Shown: piece by piece, positions 12,901 through 27,300 of the stretch | How the letters are laid out: every line of letters begins with the position of its first letter | Position numbering within the stretch: position 1 is the first letter of the stretch | Source of the DNA: Parapristionchus giblindavisi | Taxonomy: Eukaryota; Nematoda; Chromadorea; Rhabditida; Diplogasteridae | Length of the DNA: 64,000 nucleotides | NCBI GenBank assembly: GCA_943737045.1 | Contig: CALSFV010000654.1 | Span: forward strand, 1-64,000 | Reading direction: 5' to 3' | The notes under the pieces: model-generated | Told to the model about the DNA's origin: nothing | Seen by the model: the letters and a program-made list of their open reading frames with translations, nothing else | Databases searched by the model: none | Made by a program: the position numbers and the translations under genes

Positions 12901-15900
12901 TGAAAGAGCAAACAATTCTGAATAATCTACACTTCAGTTCATGTCAAACTGTAATGCTGTGTTGATTCCACAATGCAAAAAGTACAAAAGTAGCTTTCAC
13001 TCTGATAAGACCAAAACAATACCTGAAATGAAATTTTTTTCTGCTACACCCAGCGTGTCATATACCAAACGAAAGAGCAAAATAATTCTGAGTATTTTGC
13101 ACGTTCCCATGTTGAACAACGGCCACTCAGCCGAATTAACCAAATTGAATTATGCTTTTTTGGCAATAAAGAATTCGTGTCAAGTTAATATATTATCGAC
13201 TCTTATCGTAGCATATACCACGTGAAAGAGCAAACAATTCTGAATAATCTACACTTCAGTTCATGTCAAACTGTAATGCTGTGTTGATTCCACAATGCAA
13301 AAAGTACAAAAGTAGCTTTCACTCTGATAAGACCAAAACAATACCTGAAATGAAATTTTTTTCTGCTACACCCAGCGTGTCATATACCAAACGAAAGAGC
13401 AAAAAATTCTGAGTATTTTGCACGTTCCCATGTTGAACAACGGCCACTTCAGCCGAATTAACCAAATTGAATTATGCTTTTTTTGGCAATAAAGAATTCG
13501 TGTCAAGTTAATATATTATCGAATCTTATCGTAGCATATACCACGTGGAAAGAGCAAACAATTCTGAATAATCTACACTTCAGTTCATGTCAAACTGTAA
13601 TGCTGTGTTGATTCCACAATGCAAAAAGTACAAAAGTAGCTTTCACTCTGATAAGACCAAAACAATACCTGAAATGAAATTTTTTTCTGCTACACCCAGC
13701 GTGTCATATACCAAACGAAAAGAGCAAAAAATTCTGAGTATTTTGCACGTTCCAATGTTGAACAACGGCCACTTCAGCCGAATTAACCAAATTGAATTAT
13801 GCTTTTTTGGCAATAAAGAATTCGTGTCAAGTTAATATATTATCGAATCTTATCGTAGCATATACCACGTGAAAGAGCAAACAATTCTGAATAATCTACA
13901 CTTCAGTTCATGTCAAACTGTAATGCTGTGTTGATTCCACAATGCAAAAAGTACAAAAGTAGCTTTCACTCGATAAGACCAAAACAATACCTGAAATGAA
14001 ATTTTTTTCTGCTACACCCAGCGTGTCATATACCAAACGAAAGAGCAAAAAATTCTGAGTATTTTGCACGTTCCCAATGTTGGAACAACGGCCACTTCAG
14101 CCGAATTAACCAAATTGAATTATGCTTTTTTGGCAATAAAGAATTCGTGTCAAGTTAATATATTATCGAATCTTATCGTAGCATATACCACGTGAAAGAG
14201 CAAACAATTCTGAATAATCTACACTTCAGTTCATGTCAAACTGTAATGCTGTGTTGATTCCACAATGCAAAAAGTACAAAAGTAGCTTTCACTCTGATAA
14301 GACCAAAACAATACCTGAAATGAAATTTTTTCTGCTACACCCAGCGTGTCATATACCAAACGAAAGAGCAAAAAATTCTGAGTATTTTGCACGTTCCATG
14401 TTGAACAACGGCCACTTCAGCCGAATTAACCAAATTGAATTATGCTTTTTTGGCAATAAAGAATTCGTGTCAAGTTAAAATATTATCGAATCTTATCGTA
14501 GCATATACCACGTGAAAGAGCAAAAATTCTGAAGAATCTACACTTCAGTTCATGTCAACACTGTAATGCTGTGTTGATTCCACAATGCAAAAAGTACAAA
14601 AGTAGCTTTCACTCTGATAAGACCAAAACAATACCTGAAATGAAATTTTTTCTGCTACACCCAGCGTGTCATATACCAAACGAAAGAGCAAAAAATTCTG
14701 AGTATTTTGCACGTTCCCATGTTGAACAACGGCCACTTCAGCCGAATTAACCAAATTGAATTATGCTTTTTTGGGCAATAAAGAATTCGTGTCAAGTTAA
14801 TATATATCGACTCTTATCGTAGCATATACCACGTGAAGAGCAAAAAATTCTGAATAATCTACACTTCAGTTCTGTCAAACTGTAATGCTGTGTTGATTCC
14901 ACAATGCAAAAAGTACAAAAGTAGCTTTCACTCTGATAAGACCAAAACAATACCTGAAATGAAATTTTTTCTGCTACACCCAGCGTGTCATATACCAAAC
15001 GAAAGAGCAAAAAATTCTGAGTATTTTGCACGTTCCCATGTTGAACAACGGCCACTTCAGCCGAATTAACCAAATTGATTATGCTTTTTGGCCAAAAAAG
15101 AATTCGTGTCAAGTTAATATATTATCGACTCTTATCGTAGCATATACCACGTGAAAGAGCAAAAAATTCTGAATAATCTACACTTCAGTTCATGTCAAAC
15201 TGTAATGCTGTGTTGATTCCACAATGCAAAAAGTACAAAAGTAGCTTTCACTCTGATAAGACCAAAACAATACCTGAAATGAAATTTTTTTTCTGCTACA
15301 CCCAGCGTGTCATATACCAAACGAAAGAGCAAAAAATTCTGAGTATTTTGCACGTTCCCATGTTGAACAACGGCCACTTCAGCCGAATTAACAAAATTGA
15401 ATTATGCTTTTTTGGCAACAAAGAATTCGTGTCAAGTTAATATATTATCGACTCTTATCGTAGCATATACCACGTGAAAGAGCAAAAAATTCTGAATAAT
15501 CTACACTTCAGTTCATGTCAAACTGTAATGCTGTGTTGATTCCACAATGCAAAAAGTACAAAAGTACTTTTTGCATTGTGGAATCAACACAGCATTACAG
15601 TTTGACATGAACTGAAGTGTAGATTATTCAGAATTTTTTGCTCTTTCACGTGGTATATGCTACGATAAGAGTCGATAATATATTAACTTGACACGAATTC
15701 TTTGTTGCCAAAAAAGCATAATTCAATTTTGTTAATTCGGCTGAAGTGGCCGTTGTTCAACATGGGAACGTGCAAAATACTCAGAATTTTTTGCTCTTTC
15801 GTTTGGTATATGACCACGCTGGGTGTAGCAGAAAAAATTTCATTTCAGGTATTGTTTTGGTCTTATCAGAGTGAAAGCTACTTTTGTACTTTTTGCATTG

Positions 15901-18900
15901 TGGAATCAACACAGCATTACAGTTTGACATGAACTGAAGTGTAGATTATTCAGAATTTTTTGCTCTTTCACGTGGTATATGCTACGATAAGAGTCGATAA
16001 TATATTAACTTGACACGAATTCTTTATTGCCAAAAAAGCATAATTCAATTTGGTTAATTCGGCTGAAGTGGCCGTTGTTCAACATGGGAACGTGCAAAAT
16101 ACTCAGAATTTTTTGCTCTTTCGTTTGGTATATGACACGCTGGGTGTAGCAGAAAAAAATTTCCTTTCAGGTATTGTTTTGGTCTTATCAGAGTGAAAGC
16201 TACTTTTGTACTTTTTGCATTGTGGAAATCAACACAGCATTACAGTTTGACATGAACTGAAGTGTAGATTATTCAGAATTTTTTGCTCTTTCACGTGGTA
16301 TATGCTACGATAAGATTCGATAATATATTAACTTGACACGAATTCTTTATTGCCAAAAAAAGCATAATTCAATTTGGTTAATTCGGCTGAAGTGGCCGTT
16401 GTTCAACATGGGAACGTGCAAAATACTCAGAATTTTTGCTCTTTCGTTTGGTATATGACACGCTGGGTTGTAGCAGAAAATATTTCATTTCAGGTATTGT
16501 TTTGGTCTTATCAGAGTGAAAGCTACTTTTGTACTTTTTGCATTGTGGAATCAACACAGCATTACAGTTTGACATGAACTGAAGTGTAGATTCTTCAGAA
16601 TTTTTTGCTCTTTCACGTGGTATATGCTACGATAAGATTCGATAATATATTAACTTGACACGAATTCTTTATTGCCAAAAAAAGCATAATTCAATTTGGT
16701 TAATTCGGCTGAAGTGGCCGTTGTTCAACATGGGAACGTGCAAAATACTCAGAATTTTTTGCTCTTTCGTTTGGTATATGACACGCTGGGTGTAGCAGAA
16801 AAAAATTTCATTTCAGGTATTGTTTTGGTCTTATCCAGTGGAAAGCTACTTTTGTACTTTTTGCATTGTGGAATCAACACAGCATTACAGTTTGACATGA
16901 ACTGAAGTGTAGATTATTCAGAATTGTTTGCTCTTTCACGTGGTATATGCTACGATAAGAGTCGATAATATATTAACTTGACACGAATTCTTTATTGCCA
17001 AAAAAGCATAATTCAATTTGGTTAATTCGGCTGACGTGGCGTTGTTCAACATTGGAACGTGCAAAATACTCAGAATTTTTTGCTCTTTCGTTTGGTATAT
17101 GACACGCTGGGTGTAGCAGAAAAAAATTTCATTTCAGGTATTGTTTTGGTCTTATCAGAGTGAAAGCTTACTTTTGTACTTTTTTGCATTGTGGAATCAA
17201 CACAGCATTACAGTTTGACATGAACTGAAGTGTAGATTATTCAGAATTGTTTGCTCTTTCACGTGGTATATGCTACGATAAGATTCGATAATATATTAAC
17301 TTGACACGAATTCTTTATTGCCAAAAAAGCATAATTCAATTTGGTTAATTCGGCTGAAGTGGCCGTTGTTCAACATGGGAACGTGCAAAATACTCAGAAT
17401 TTTTTTGCTCTTTCGTTTGGTATATGACACGCTGGTGTGTAGCAGAAAATATTTCATTTCAGGTATTGTTTTGGTCTTATCAGAGTGAAAGCTACTTTTG
17501 TACTTTTTGCATTGTGGAATCAACACAGCCTTACAGTTTGACATGAAACTGAAGTGTAGATTCTTCAGAATTTTTTGCTCTTTCACGTGGTATATGCTAC
17601 GATAAGATTCGATAATATATTAACTTGACACGAATTCTTTATTGCCAAAAAAAGCATAATTCAATTTGGTTAATTCGGCTGAAGTGGCCGTTGTTCAACA
17701 TGGGAACGTGCAAAATACTCAGAATTTTTTGCTCTTCGTTTGGTATATGACCACGCTGGGTGTAGCAGAAAAAAATTTCATTTCAGGTATTGTTTTGGTC
17801 TTATCAGTGAAAGCTACTTTTGTACTTTTTGCATTGTGGAATCAACACAGCATTACAGTTTGACATGAACTGAAGTGTAGATTATTCAGAATTGTTTGCT
17901 CTTTCACGTGGTATATGCTACGATAAGAGTCGATAATATATTAACTTGACACGAATTCTTTATTGCCAAAAAAGCATAATTCAATTTGGTTAATTCGGCT
18001 GAAGTGGCCCGTTGTTCAACATTGGAACGTGCAAAATACTCAGAATTTTTTGCTCTTTCGTTTGGTATATGACACGCTGGGTGTAGCAGAAAAAAATTTC
18101 ATTTCAGGTATTGTTTTGGTCTTATCAGAGTGAAAGCTACTTTTGTACTTTTTGCATTGTGGAATCAACACAGCATTACAGTTCTGACATGAACTGAAGT
18201 GTAGATTATTCAGAATTGTTTGCTCTTTCACGTGGTATATGCTACGATAAGAGTCGATAATATATTAACTTGACACGAATTCTTTATTGCCAAAAAAGCA
18301 TAATTCAATTTGGTTAATTCGGCTGAAGTGGCCGTTGTTTCAACATGGGAACGTGCAAAATACTCAGAATTTTTTTGCTCTTTCGTTTGGTATATGACAC
18401 GCTGGGTGTAGCAGAAAAAAATTTCATTTCAGGTATTGTTTTGGTCTTATCAGAGTGAAAGCTACTTTTGTACTTTTTGCATTGTGGAATCAACACAGCA
18501 TTACAGTTTGACATGAACTGAAGTGTAGATTATTCAGAATTGTTTGCTCTTTCACGTGGTATATGCTACGATAAGAGTCGATAATATATTAACTTGACAC
18601 GAATTCTTTATTGCCAAAAAAGCATAATTCAATTTGGTTAATTCGGCTGAAGTGGCCGTTGTTCAACATGGGAACGCTGCAAAATACTCAGAATTTTTTG
18701 CTCTTTCGTTTGGTATATGACACGGTGGGTGTAGCAGAAAAAAATTTCATTTCAGGTATTGTTTTGGTCTTATCAGAGTGAAAGCTACTTTTGTACTTTT
18801 TGCATTGTGGAATCAACACAGCATTACAGTTTGACATGAACTGAAGTGTAGATTATTCAGAATTTTTTGCTCTTTCACGTGGTATATGCTACGATAAGAT

Positions 18901-21900
18901 TCGATAATATATTAACTTGACACGAATTCTTTATTGCCAAAAAAGCATAATTCAATTTGGTTAATTCGGCTGAAGTGGCCGTTGTTCAACATGGGAACGT
19001 GCAAAATACTCAGAATTTTTTGCTCTTTCGTTTGGTATATGACACGCTGGGTGTAGCAGAAAAAAATTTCATTTCAGGTATTGTTTTGGTCTTATCAGTG
19101 AAAGCTACTTTTGTACTTTTTGCATTGTGGAATCAACACAGCATTACAGTTTGACATGAACTGAAGTGTAGATTATTCAGAATTGTTTGCCTCTTTCACG
19201 TGGTATATGCTACGATAAGAGTCGATAATATATTAACTTGACACGAATTCTTTATTGCAAAAAAGCATAATTCAATTTGGTTAATTCGGCTGAAGTGGCC
19301 GTTGTTCAACATTGGAACGTGCAAAATACTCAGAATTTTTTTGCTCTTTCGTTTGGTATATGACACGCTGGGTTGTAGCAGAAAAAAATTTCATTTCAGG
19401 TATTGTTTTGGTCTTATCAGAGTGAAAGCTACTTTTGTACTTTTTGCATTGTGGAATCAACACAGCATTACAGCTTGGACATGAACTGAAGTGTAGATTA
19501 TTCAGAATTTTTTGCTCTTTCACGTGGTATATGCTACGATAAGAGTCGATAATATATTAACTTGACACGAATTCTTTTATTGCCAAAAAAGCATAATTCA
19601 ATTTGGTTAATTCGGCTGAAGTGGCCGTTGTTCAACATGGGAACGTGCAAAATACTCAGAATTTTTTGCTCTTTCGTTTGGTATATGACACGCTGGGTTG
19701 TAGCAGAAAAAAATTTCATTTCAGGTATTGTTTTGGTCTTATCAGAGTGAAAGCTACTTTTGTACTTTTTTGCATTGTGGAATCAACACAGCATTACAGT
19801 TTGACATGAACTGAAGTGTAGATTATTCAGAATTTTTTGCTCTTTCACGTGGTATATGCCTACGATAAGATTCGATAATATATTAACTTGACACGAATTC
19901 TTTATTGCCAAAAAAGCATAATTCAATTTGGTTAATTCGGCTGAAGTGGCCGTTGTTCAACATGGGAACGTGCAAAATACTCAGAATTTTTTGCTCTTTC
20001 GTTTGGTATATGACACGCTGGGTGTAGCAGAAAATATTTCATTTCAGGTATTGTTTTGGTCTTATCAGAGTGAAAGCTACTTTTGTACTTTTTGCATTGT
20101 GGAATCAACACAGCATTACAGTTTGACATGAACTGAAGTGTAGATTCTTCAGAATTTTTTTGCTCTTTCACGTGGTATATGCTACGATAAGAATTCGATA
20201 ATATACTTAACTTGACACGAATTCTTTATTGCCAAAAAGCATAATTCAATTTGGTTAATTCGGCTGAAGTGGCCGTTGTTCAACATGGGAACGTGCAAAA
20301 TACTCAGAATTTTTTGCTCTTTCGTTTGGTATATGACACGCTGGGTGTAGCAGAAAAAAATTTCATTTCAGGTATTGTTTTGGTTCTTATCAGTGAAAGC
20401 TACTTTTGTACTTTTTGCATTGTGGAATCAACACAGCATTACAGTTTTGACATGAACTGAAGTGTAGATTATTCAGAATTGTTTGCTCTTTCACGTGGTA
20501 TATGCTACGATAAGAGTCGATAATATATTAACTTGACACGAATTCTTTATTGCCAAAAAAGCATAATTCAATTTGGTTAATTCGGCTGAAGTGGCCGTTG
20601 TTCAACATTGGAACGTGCAAAATACTCAGAATTTTTTGCTCTTTCGTTTGGTATATGACACGCTGGGTGGTAGCAGAAAAAATTTCATTTCAGGTATTGT
20701 TTTGGTCTTATCAGAGTGAAAAGCTACTTTTGTACTTTTTGCATTGTGGAATCAACCACAGCATTACAGTTTGACATGAACTGAAGTGTAGATTATTCAG
20801 AATTTTTTGCTCTTTCACGTGGTATATGCTACGATAAGATTCGATAATATATTAACTTGACACGAATTCTTTATTGCCAAAAAAGCATAATTCAATTTGG
20901 TTAATTCGGCTGAAGTGGCCGTTGTTCAACATGGGGACGTGCAAAATACTCAGAATTTTTTGCTCTTTCGTTTGGTATATGACACGCTGGGTGTAGCAGA
21001 AAAAAAATTTCATTTCAGGTATTGTTTTGGTCTTATCAGAGTGGAAAGCTAACTTTTGTACTTTTTGCATTGTGGAATCAACACAGCATTACAGCTTGAC
21101 ATGAACTGAAGTGTAGATTATTCAGAATTTTTTGCTCTTTCACGTGGTATATGCTACGATAAGAGTCGATAATATATTAACTTGACACGAATTCTTTATT
21201 GCCAAAAAAGCATAATTCAATTTGGTTAATTCGGCTGAAGTGGCCGTTGTTCAACATGGGAACGTGCAAAATACTCAGAATTTTTTTGCTCTTTCGTTTG
21301 GTATATGACACGCTGGGTGTAGCAGAAAAAAAATTTCATTTCAGGTATTGTTTTGGTCTTATCAGAGTGAAAGCTACTTTTGTACTTTTTGCATTGTGGA
21401 ATCAACACAGCATTACAGTTTGACATGAACCTGAAGTGTAGATTATTCAGAATTTTTCTGCCTCTTTTCACGTGGTATATGCTACGATAAGATTCGATAA
21501 TATATTAACTTGACACGAATTCTTTATTGCCAAAAAAGCATAATTCAATTTGGTTAATTCGGCTGAAGTGGCCGTTGTTCAACATGGGGACGTGCAAAAT
21601 ACTCAGAATTTTTTGCTCTTTCGTTTGGTATTATGACACGCTGGGTGTAGCAGAAAAAAATTTCATTTCAGGTATTGTTTTGGTCTTATCAGAGTGAAAG
21701 CTACCTTTTGTACTTTTTGCATTGTGGAATCAACACAGCATTACAGCTTGACATGAACTGAAGTGTAGATTATTCAGAATTTTTGCTCTTTCACGTGGTA
21801 TATGATACGATAAGAGTCGATAATATATTAACTTGACACGAATTCTTTATTGCCAAAAAAGCATAATTCAATTTGGTTAATTCGGCTGAAGTGGCCGTTG

Positions 21901-23575
21901 TTCAACATGGGAACGTGCAAAATACTCAGAATTTTTTTGCTCTTTCGTTTGGTATATGACACGTGGTGTGTAGCAGAAAAAAATTTCATTTCAGGTATTG
22001 TTTTGGTCTTATCAGAGTGAAAGCTACTTTTGTACTTTTGCATTGTGGAATCAACACAGCATTACAGTTTGACATGAACTGAAGTGTAGATTATTCAGAA
22101 TTTTTTGCTCTTTCACGTGGTATATGCTACGAAAAGATTCGATAATATATTAACTTGACACGAATTCTTTATTGCCAAAAAAGCATAATTCAATTTGGTT
22201 AATTCGGCTGAAGTGGCCGTTGTTCAACCATGGGAACGTGCAAAATACTCAGAATTTTTTGCTCTTTCGTTTGGTATATGACACGCTGGGTGTAGCAGAA
22301 AAAAATTTCATTTCAGGTATTGTTTTGGTCTTATCAGAGTGAAAGCTACTTTTGTACTTTTTGCATTGTGGAATCAACACAGCATTACAGTTTGACATGA
22401 ACTGAAGTGTAGATTATTCAGAATTTTTTGCTCTTTCACGTGGTATGTGCTACGATAAGATTCGATAATATATTAACTTGACACGAATTCTTTATCTGCC
22501 AAAAAGCATAATTTCAATATTGTTAATTCGGCTGAAGTGGCCGTTGTTCAACATGGGAACGTGCAAAATACTCAGAATTTTTTGCTCTTTCGTTTGGTAT
22601 ATGACACGCTGGGTGTAGCAGAAAAAAAATTTTATTTCAGGTATTGTTTTGGTCTTATCAGAGTGAAAGCTACTTTTGTACTTTTTGCATTGTGGAATCA
22701 ACACAGCATTACAGTTTGACATGAACTGAAGTGTAGATTATTCAGAATTTTTTGCTCTTTCACGTGGTATATGCTACGATAAGAGTCGATAATATATTAA
22801 CTTGACACGAATTCTTTATTGCCAAAAAGCATAATTCAATTTGGTTAATTCGGCTGAAGTGGCCGTTGTTCAACATGGGAACGTGCAAAAATACTCAGAA
22901 TTTTTTGCTCTTTCGTTTGGTATATGACACGCTGGGTTGTAGCAGAAAAAATTTCATTTCAGGTATTGTTTTGGTCTTATCAGAGTGAAAGCTACTTTTG
23001 TACTTTTTGCATTGTGGAATCAACACAGCATTACAGTTTGACATGAACTGAGTGTAGATTATTCAGAATTGTTTGCTCTTTCACGTGGTATATGCTACGA
23101 TAAGAGTCGATAATATATTAACTTGACACGAATTCTTTATTGCCAAAAAGCATAATTCAATTTGGTTAATTCGGCTGAAGTGGCCGTTGTTCAACATGGG
23201 AACGTGCAAAATACTCAGAATTTTTTGCTCTTTCGTTTGGTATATGACACGCTGGGTGTAGCAGAAAAAAATTTCATTTCAGTATTGTTTTGGTCTTATC
23301 AGAGTGAAAGCTACTTTTGTACTTTTTTGCATTGTGGAATCCAACACAGCATTACAGTTTGACATGAACTGAAGTGTAGAATATTCAGAATTTTTTGCTC
23401 TTTCACGTGGTATATGCTACGATAAGATTCGATAATATATTAACTTGACACGAATTCTTTATTGCCAAAAAAGCATAATTCAATTTGGTTAATTCGGCTG
23501 AAGTGGCCGTTGTTCAACATGGGAACGTGCAAAATACTCAGAATTTTTTGCTCTTTCGTTTGGTATATGGACACG
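6999..23575. other. Zone rich in single-base indels centred on the inversion joint
   Basis: Relative to the monomer consensus, single-base gains and losses are frequent here: for example cgtaggcata (about 7726), gtgttttgat (about 10703), ttctgataatc (about 12597), gggttgtag (about 16467), atgaaactg (about 17547), tatacttaac (about 20206) and ttatctgcc (about 22494). Most are homopolymer or doubled-base changes. Substitutions are far rarer. The same indel is usually not found at the mirror position in the other arm. After about 23.6 kb the array runs for some 36 kb with only isolated indels (for example a 5-T run near 40604). The zone reaches about 8 kb on each side of 15562, as expected if it is a poorly polished fold-back read. 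Confidence 0.8.
15549..15574. repeat. Palindromic joint where array orientation flips
   Basis: An 11-bp arm gcaaaaagtac (15549-15559), a 4-bp spacer aaaa (15560-15563) and the inverted arm gtactttttgc (15564-15574) lie at the exact point where monomer orientation reverses. The plus-orientation monomer normally reads gtacaaaagtagc; here it matches as far as gta (15566) and then departs at C15567 into the minus-orientation monomer. The three bases TAC (15557-15559) can pair with GTA (15564-15566) across the aaaa loop, so a 3' end stopping at 15566 could fold back and prime copying of its own strand. The result is a perfect fit to snap-back synthesis, either in a cell or during library preparation or sequencing. 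Confidence 0.93.
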
Positions 23576-24330
23576 CTGGGTGTAGCAGAAAAAAATTTCA
23601 TTTCAGGTATTGTTTTGGTCTTATCAGAGTGAAAGCTACTTTTGTACTTTTTGCATTGTGGAATCAACACAGCATTACAGTTTGACATGAACTGAAGTGT
23701 AGATTATTCAGAATTTTTTGCTCTTTCACGTGGTATATGCTACGATAAGATTCGATAATATATTAACTTGACACGAATTCTTTATTGCCAAAAAAGCATA
23801 ATTCAATTTGGTTAATTCGGCTGAAGTGGCCGTTGTTCAACATGGGAACGTGCAAAATACTCAGAATTTTTTGCTCTTTCGTTTGGTATATGACACGCTG
23901 GGTGTAGCAGAAAAAATTTCATTTCAGGTATTGTTTTGGTCTTATCAGAGTGAAAGCTACTTTTGTACTTTTTGCATTGTGGAATCAACACAGCATTACA
24001 GTTTGACATGAACTGAAGTGTAGATTATTCAGAATTTTTTGCTCTTTCACGTGGTATATGCTACGATAAGATTCGATAATATATTAACTTGACACGAATT
24101 CTTTATTGCCAAAAAAGCATAATTCAATTTGGTTAATTCGGCTGAAGTGGCCGTTGTTCAACATGGGAACGTGCAAAATACTCAGAATTTTTTGCTCTTT
24201 CGTTTGGTATATGACACGCTGGGTGTAGCAGAAAAAAATTTCATTTCAGGTATTGTTTTGGTCTTATCAGAGTGAAAGCTACTTTTGTACTTTTTGCATT
24301 GTGGAATCAACACAGCATTACAGTTTGACA

Positions 24331-27300
24331 TGAACTAAAGTGTAGATTATTCAGAATTTTTTGCTCTTTCACGTGGTATATGCTACGATAAGATTCGATA
24401 ATATATTAACTTGACACGAATTCTTTATTGCCAAAAAAGCATAATTCAATTTGGTTAATTCGGCTGAAGTGGCCGTTGTTCAACATGGGAACGTGCAAAA
24501 TACTCAGAATTTTTTGCTCTTTCGTTTGGTATATGACACGCTGGGTGTAGCAGAAAATATTTCATTTCAGGTATTGTTTTGGTCTTATCAGAGTGAAAGC
24601 TACTTTTGTACTTTTTGCATTGTGGAATCAACACAGCATTACAGTTTGACATGAACTGAAGTGTAGATTATTCAGAATTTTTTGCTCTTTCACGTGGTAT
24701 ATGCTACGATAAGAGTCGATAATATATTAACTTGACACGAATTCTTTATTGCCAAAAAAGCATAATTCAATTTTGTTAATTCGGCTGAAGTGGCCGTTGT
24801 TCAACATGGGAACGTGCAAAATACTCAGAATTTTTTGCTCTTTCGTTTGGTATATGACACGCTGGGTGTAGCAGAAAAAAATTTCATTTCAGGTATTGTT
24901 TTGGTCTTATCAGAGTGAAAGCTACTTTTGTACTTTTTGCATTGTGGAGTCAACACAGCATTACAGTTTGACATGAACTGAAGTGTAGATTATTCAGAAT
25001 TTTTTGCTCTTTCACGTGGTATATGCTACGATAAGAGTCGATAATATATTAACTTGACACGAATTCTTTATTGCCAAAAAAGCATAATTCAATTTGGTTA
25101 ATTCGGCTGAAGTGGCCGTTGTTCAACATGGGAACGTGCAAAATACTCAGAATTTTTTGCTCTTTCGTTTGGTATATGACACGCTGGGTGTAGCAGAAAA
25201 AAAATTCATTTCAGGTATTGTTTTGGTCTTATCAGAGTGAAAGCTACTTTTGTACTTTTTGCATTGTGGAATCAACACAGCATTACAGTTTGACATGAAC
25301 TGAACTGTAGATTATTCAGAATTTTTTTGCTCTTTCACGTGGTATATGCTACGATAAGAGTCGATAATATATTAACTTGACACGAATTCTTTATTGCCAA
25401 AAAAGCATAATTCAATTTGGTTAATTCGGCTGAAGTGGCCGTTGTTCAACATGGGAACGTGCAAAATACTCAGAATTTTTTGCTCTTTCGTTTGGTATAT
25501 GACACGCTGGGTGTAGCAGAAAAAAATTTCATTTCAGGAATTGTTTTGGTCTTATCAGAGTGAAAGCTACTTTTGTACTTTTTGCATTGTGGAATCAACA
25601 CAGCATTACAGTTTGACATGAACTGAACTGTAGATTATTCAGAATTTTTTGCTCTTTCACGTGGTATATGATACGATAAGAGTCGATAATATATTAACTT
25701 GACACGAATTCTTTATTGCCAAAAAAGCATAATTCAATTTGGTTAATTCGGCTGAAGTGGCCGTTGTTCAACATGGGAACGTGCAAAATACTCAGAATTT
25801 TTTGCCCTTTCGTTTGGTATATGACACGCTGGGTGTAGCAGAAAAAAATTTCATTTCAGGTATTGTTTTGGTCTTATCAGAGTGAAAGCTACTTTTGTAC
25901 TTTTTGCATTGTGGAATCAACACAGCATTACAGTTTGACATGAACTGAAGTGTAGATTCTTCAGAATTTTTTGCTCTTTCACGTGGTATATGCTACGATA
26001 AGATTCGATAATATATTAACTTGACACGAATTCTTTATTGCCAAAAAAGCATAATTCAATTTGGTTAATTCGGCTGAAGTGGCCGTTGTTCAACATGGGA
26101 ACGTGCAAAATACTCAGAATTTTTTGCTCTTTCGTTTGGTATATGACACGCTGGGTGTAGCAGAAAAAAATTTCATTTCAGGTATTGTTTTGGTCTTATC
26201 AGAGTGAAAGCTACTTTTGTACTTTTTGCATTGTGGAATCAACACAGCATTACAGTTTGACATGAACTAAAGTGTAGATTATTCAGAATTTTTTGCTCTT
26301 TCACGTGGTATATGCTACGATAAGATTCGATAATATATTAACTTGACACGAATTCTTTATTGCCAAAAAAGCATAATTCAATTTGGTTAATTCGGCTGAA
26401 GTGGCCGTTGTTCAACATGGGAACGTGCAAAATACTCAGAATTTTTTGCTCTTTCGTTTGGTATATGACACGCTGGGTGTAGCAGAAAATATTTCATTTC
26501 AGGTATTGTTTTGGTCTTATCAGAGTGAAAGCTACTTTTGTACTTTTTGCATTGTGGAATCAACACAGCATTACAGTTTGACATGAACTGAAGTGTAGAT
26601 TATTCAGAATTTTTTGCTCTTTCACGTGGTATATGCTACGATAAGAGTCGATAATATATTAACTTGACACGAATTCTTTATTGCCAAAAAAGCATAATTC
26701 AATTTTGTTAATTCGGCTGAAGTGGCCGTTGTTCAACATGGGAACGTGCAAAATACTCAGAATTTTTTGCTCTTTCGTTTGGTATATGACACGCTGGGTG
26801 TAGCAGAAAAAAATTTCATTTCAGGTATTGTTTTGGTCTTATCAGAGTGAAAGCTACTTTTGTACTTTTTGCATTGTGGAATCAACACAGCATTACAGTT
26901 TGACATGAACTGAAGTGTAGATTATTCAGAATTTTTTGCTCTTTCACGTGGTATATGCTACGATAAGAGTCGATAATATATTAACTTGACACGAATTCTT
27001 TATTGCCAAAAAAGCATAATTCAATTTGGTTAATTCGGCTGAAGTGGCCGTTGTTCAACATGGGAACGTGCAAAATACTCAGAATTTTTTGCTCTTTCGT
27101 TTGGTATATGACACGCTGGGTGTAGCAGAAAAAAAATTCATTTCAGGTATTGTTTTGGTCTTATCAGAGTGAAAGCTACTTTTGTACTTTTTGCATTGTG
27201 GAATCAACACAGCATTACAGTTTGACATGAACTGAACTGTAGATTATTCAGAATTTTTTTGCTCTTTCACGTGGTATATGCTACGATAAGAGTCGATAAT

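Larger units (their letters stand above)
1..15561 (+). repeat. Tandem satellite array, left arm, about 48 monomers of 322 bp
   Basis: The stretch consists only of head-to-tail copies of one 322-bp unit; the phrase tataccacgtgaaagagc recurs at 1, 321, 643, 965 and so on to the joint at 15561. No unique sequence is present between copies. Single-base insertions and deletions, mostly in homopolymers or doubled bases, occur at about 2 per kb before 7 kb and several per kb from about 7.6 kb on. They break the short open frames in different ways in different copies. Rare variants (for example gactcc for gattcc at about 6192, gtaaat for gttaat at about 3189, aaacagt for aaaaagt at about 1694) are mirrored in order in 15562-31140, so this arm is the reverse complement of that stretch. 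It may therefore be an assembly duplicate rather than independent genome sequence. Function is unknown; satellites of this kind commonly form centromeric or other heterochromatin. Confidence 0.97.

Noticed and set aside
14792..15112. A 106-codon frame in the noisy zone
   Set aside because: Made by several local indels (a shortened atatatcgac, ggccaaaaaag and others) in the most error-rich part of the window; not preserved in the mirrored arm.
16378..23575. A distinct, diverged satellite subfamily in the noisy zone
   Set aside because: The differences are mostly unique homopolymer indels not shared between copies or with the mirror arm, while true variants agree with the clean arm pattern; error is a better explanation than subfamily divergence.
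24451..24654. Recurring open frames of about 61-82 codons on both strands of many monomers, here a 67-codon example
   Set aside because: They repeat with the satellite period, overlap on opposite strands, and appear or vanish with 1-bp length changes. They have no start context and no recognisable domain. They are consequences of the repeat, not genes.
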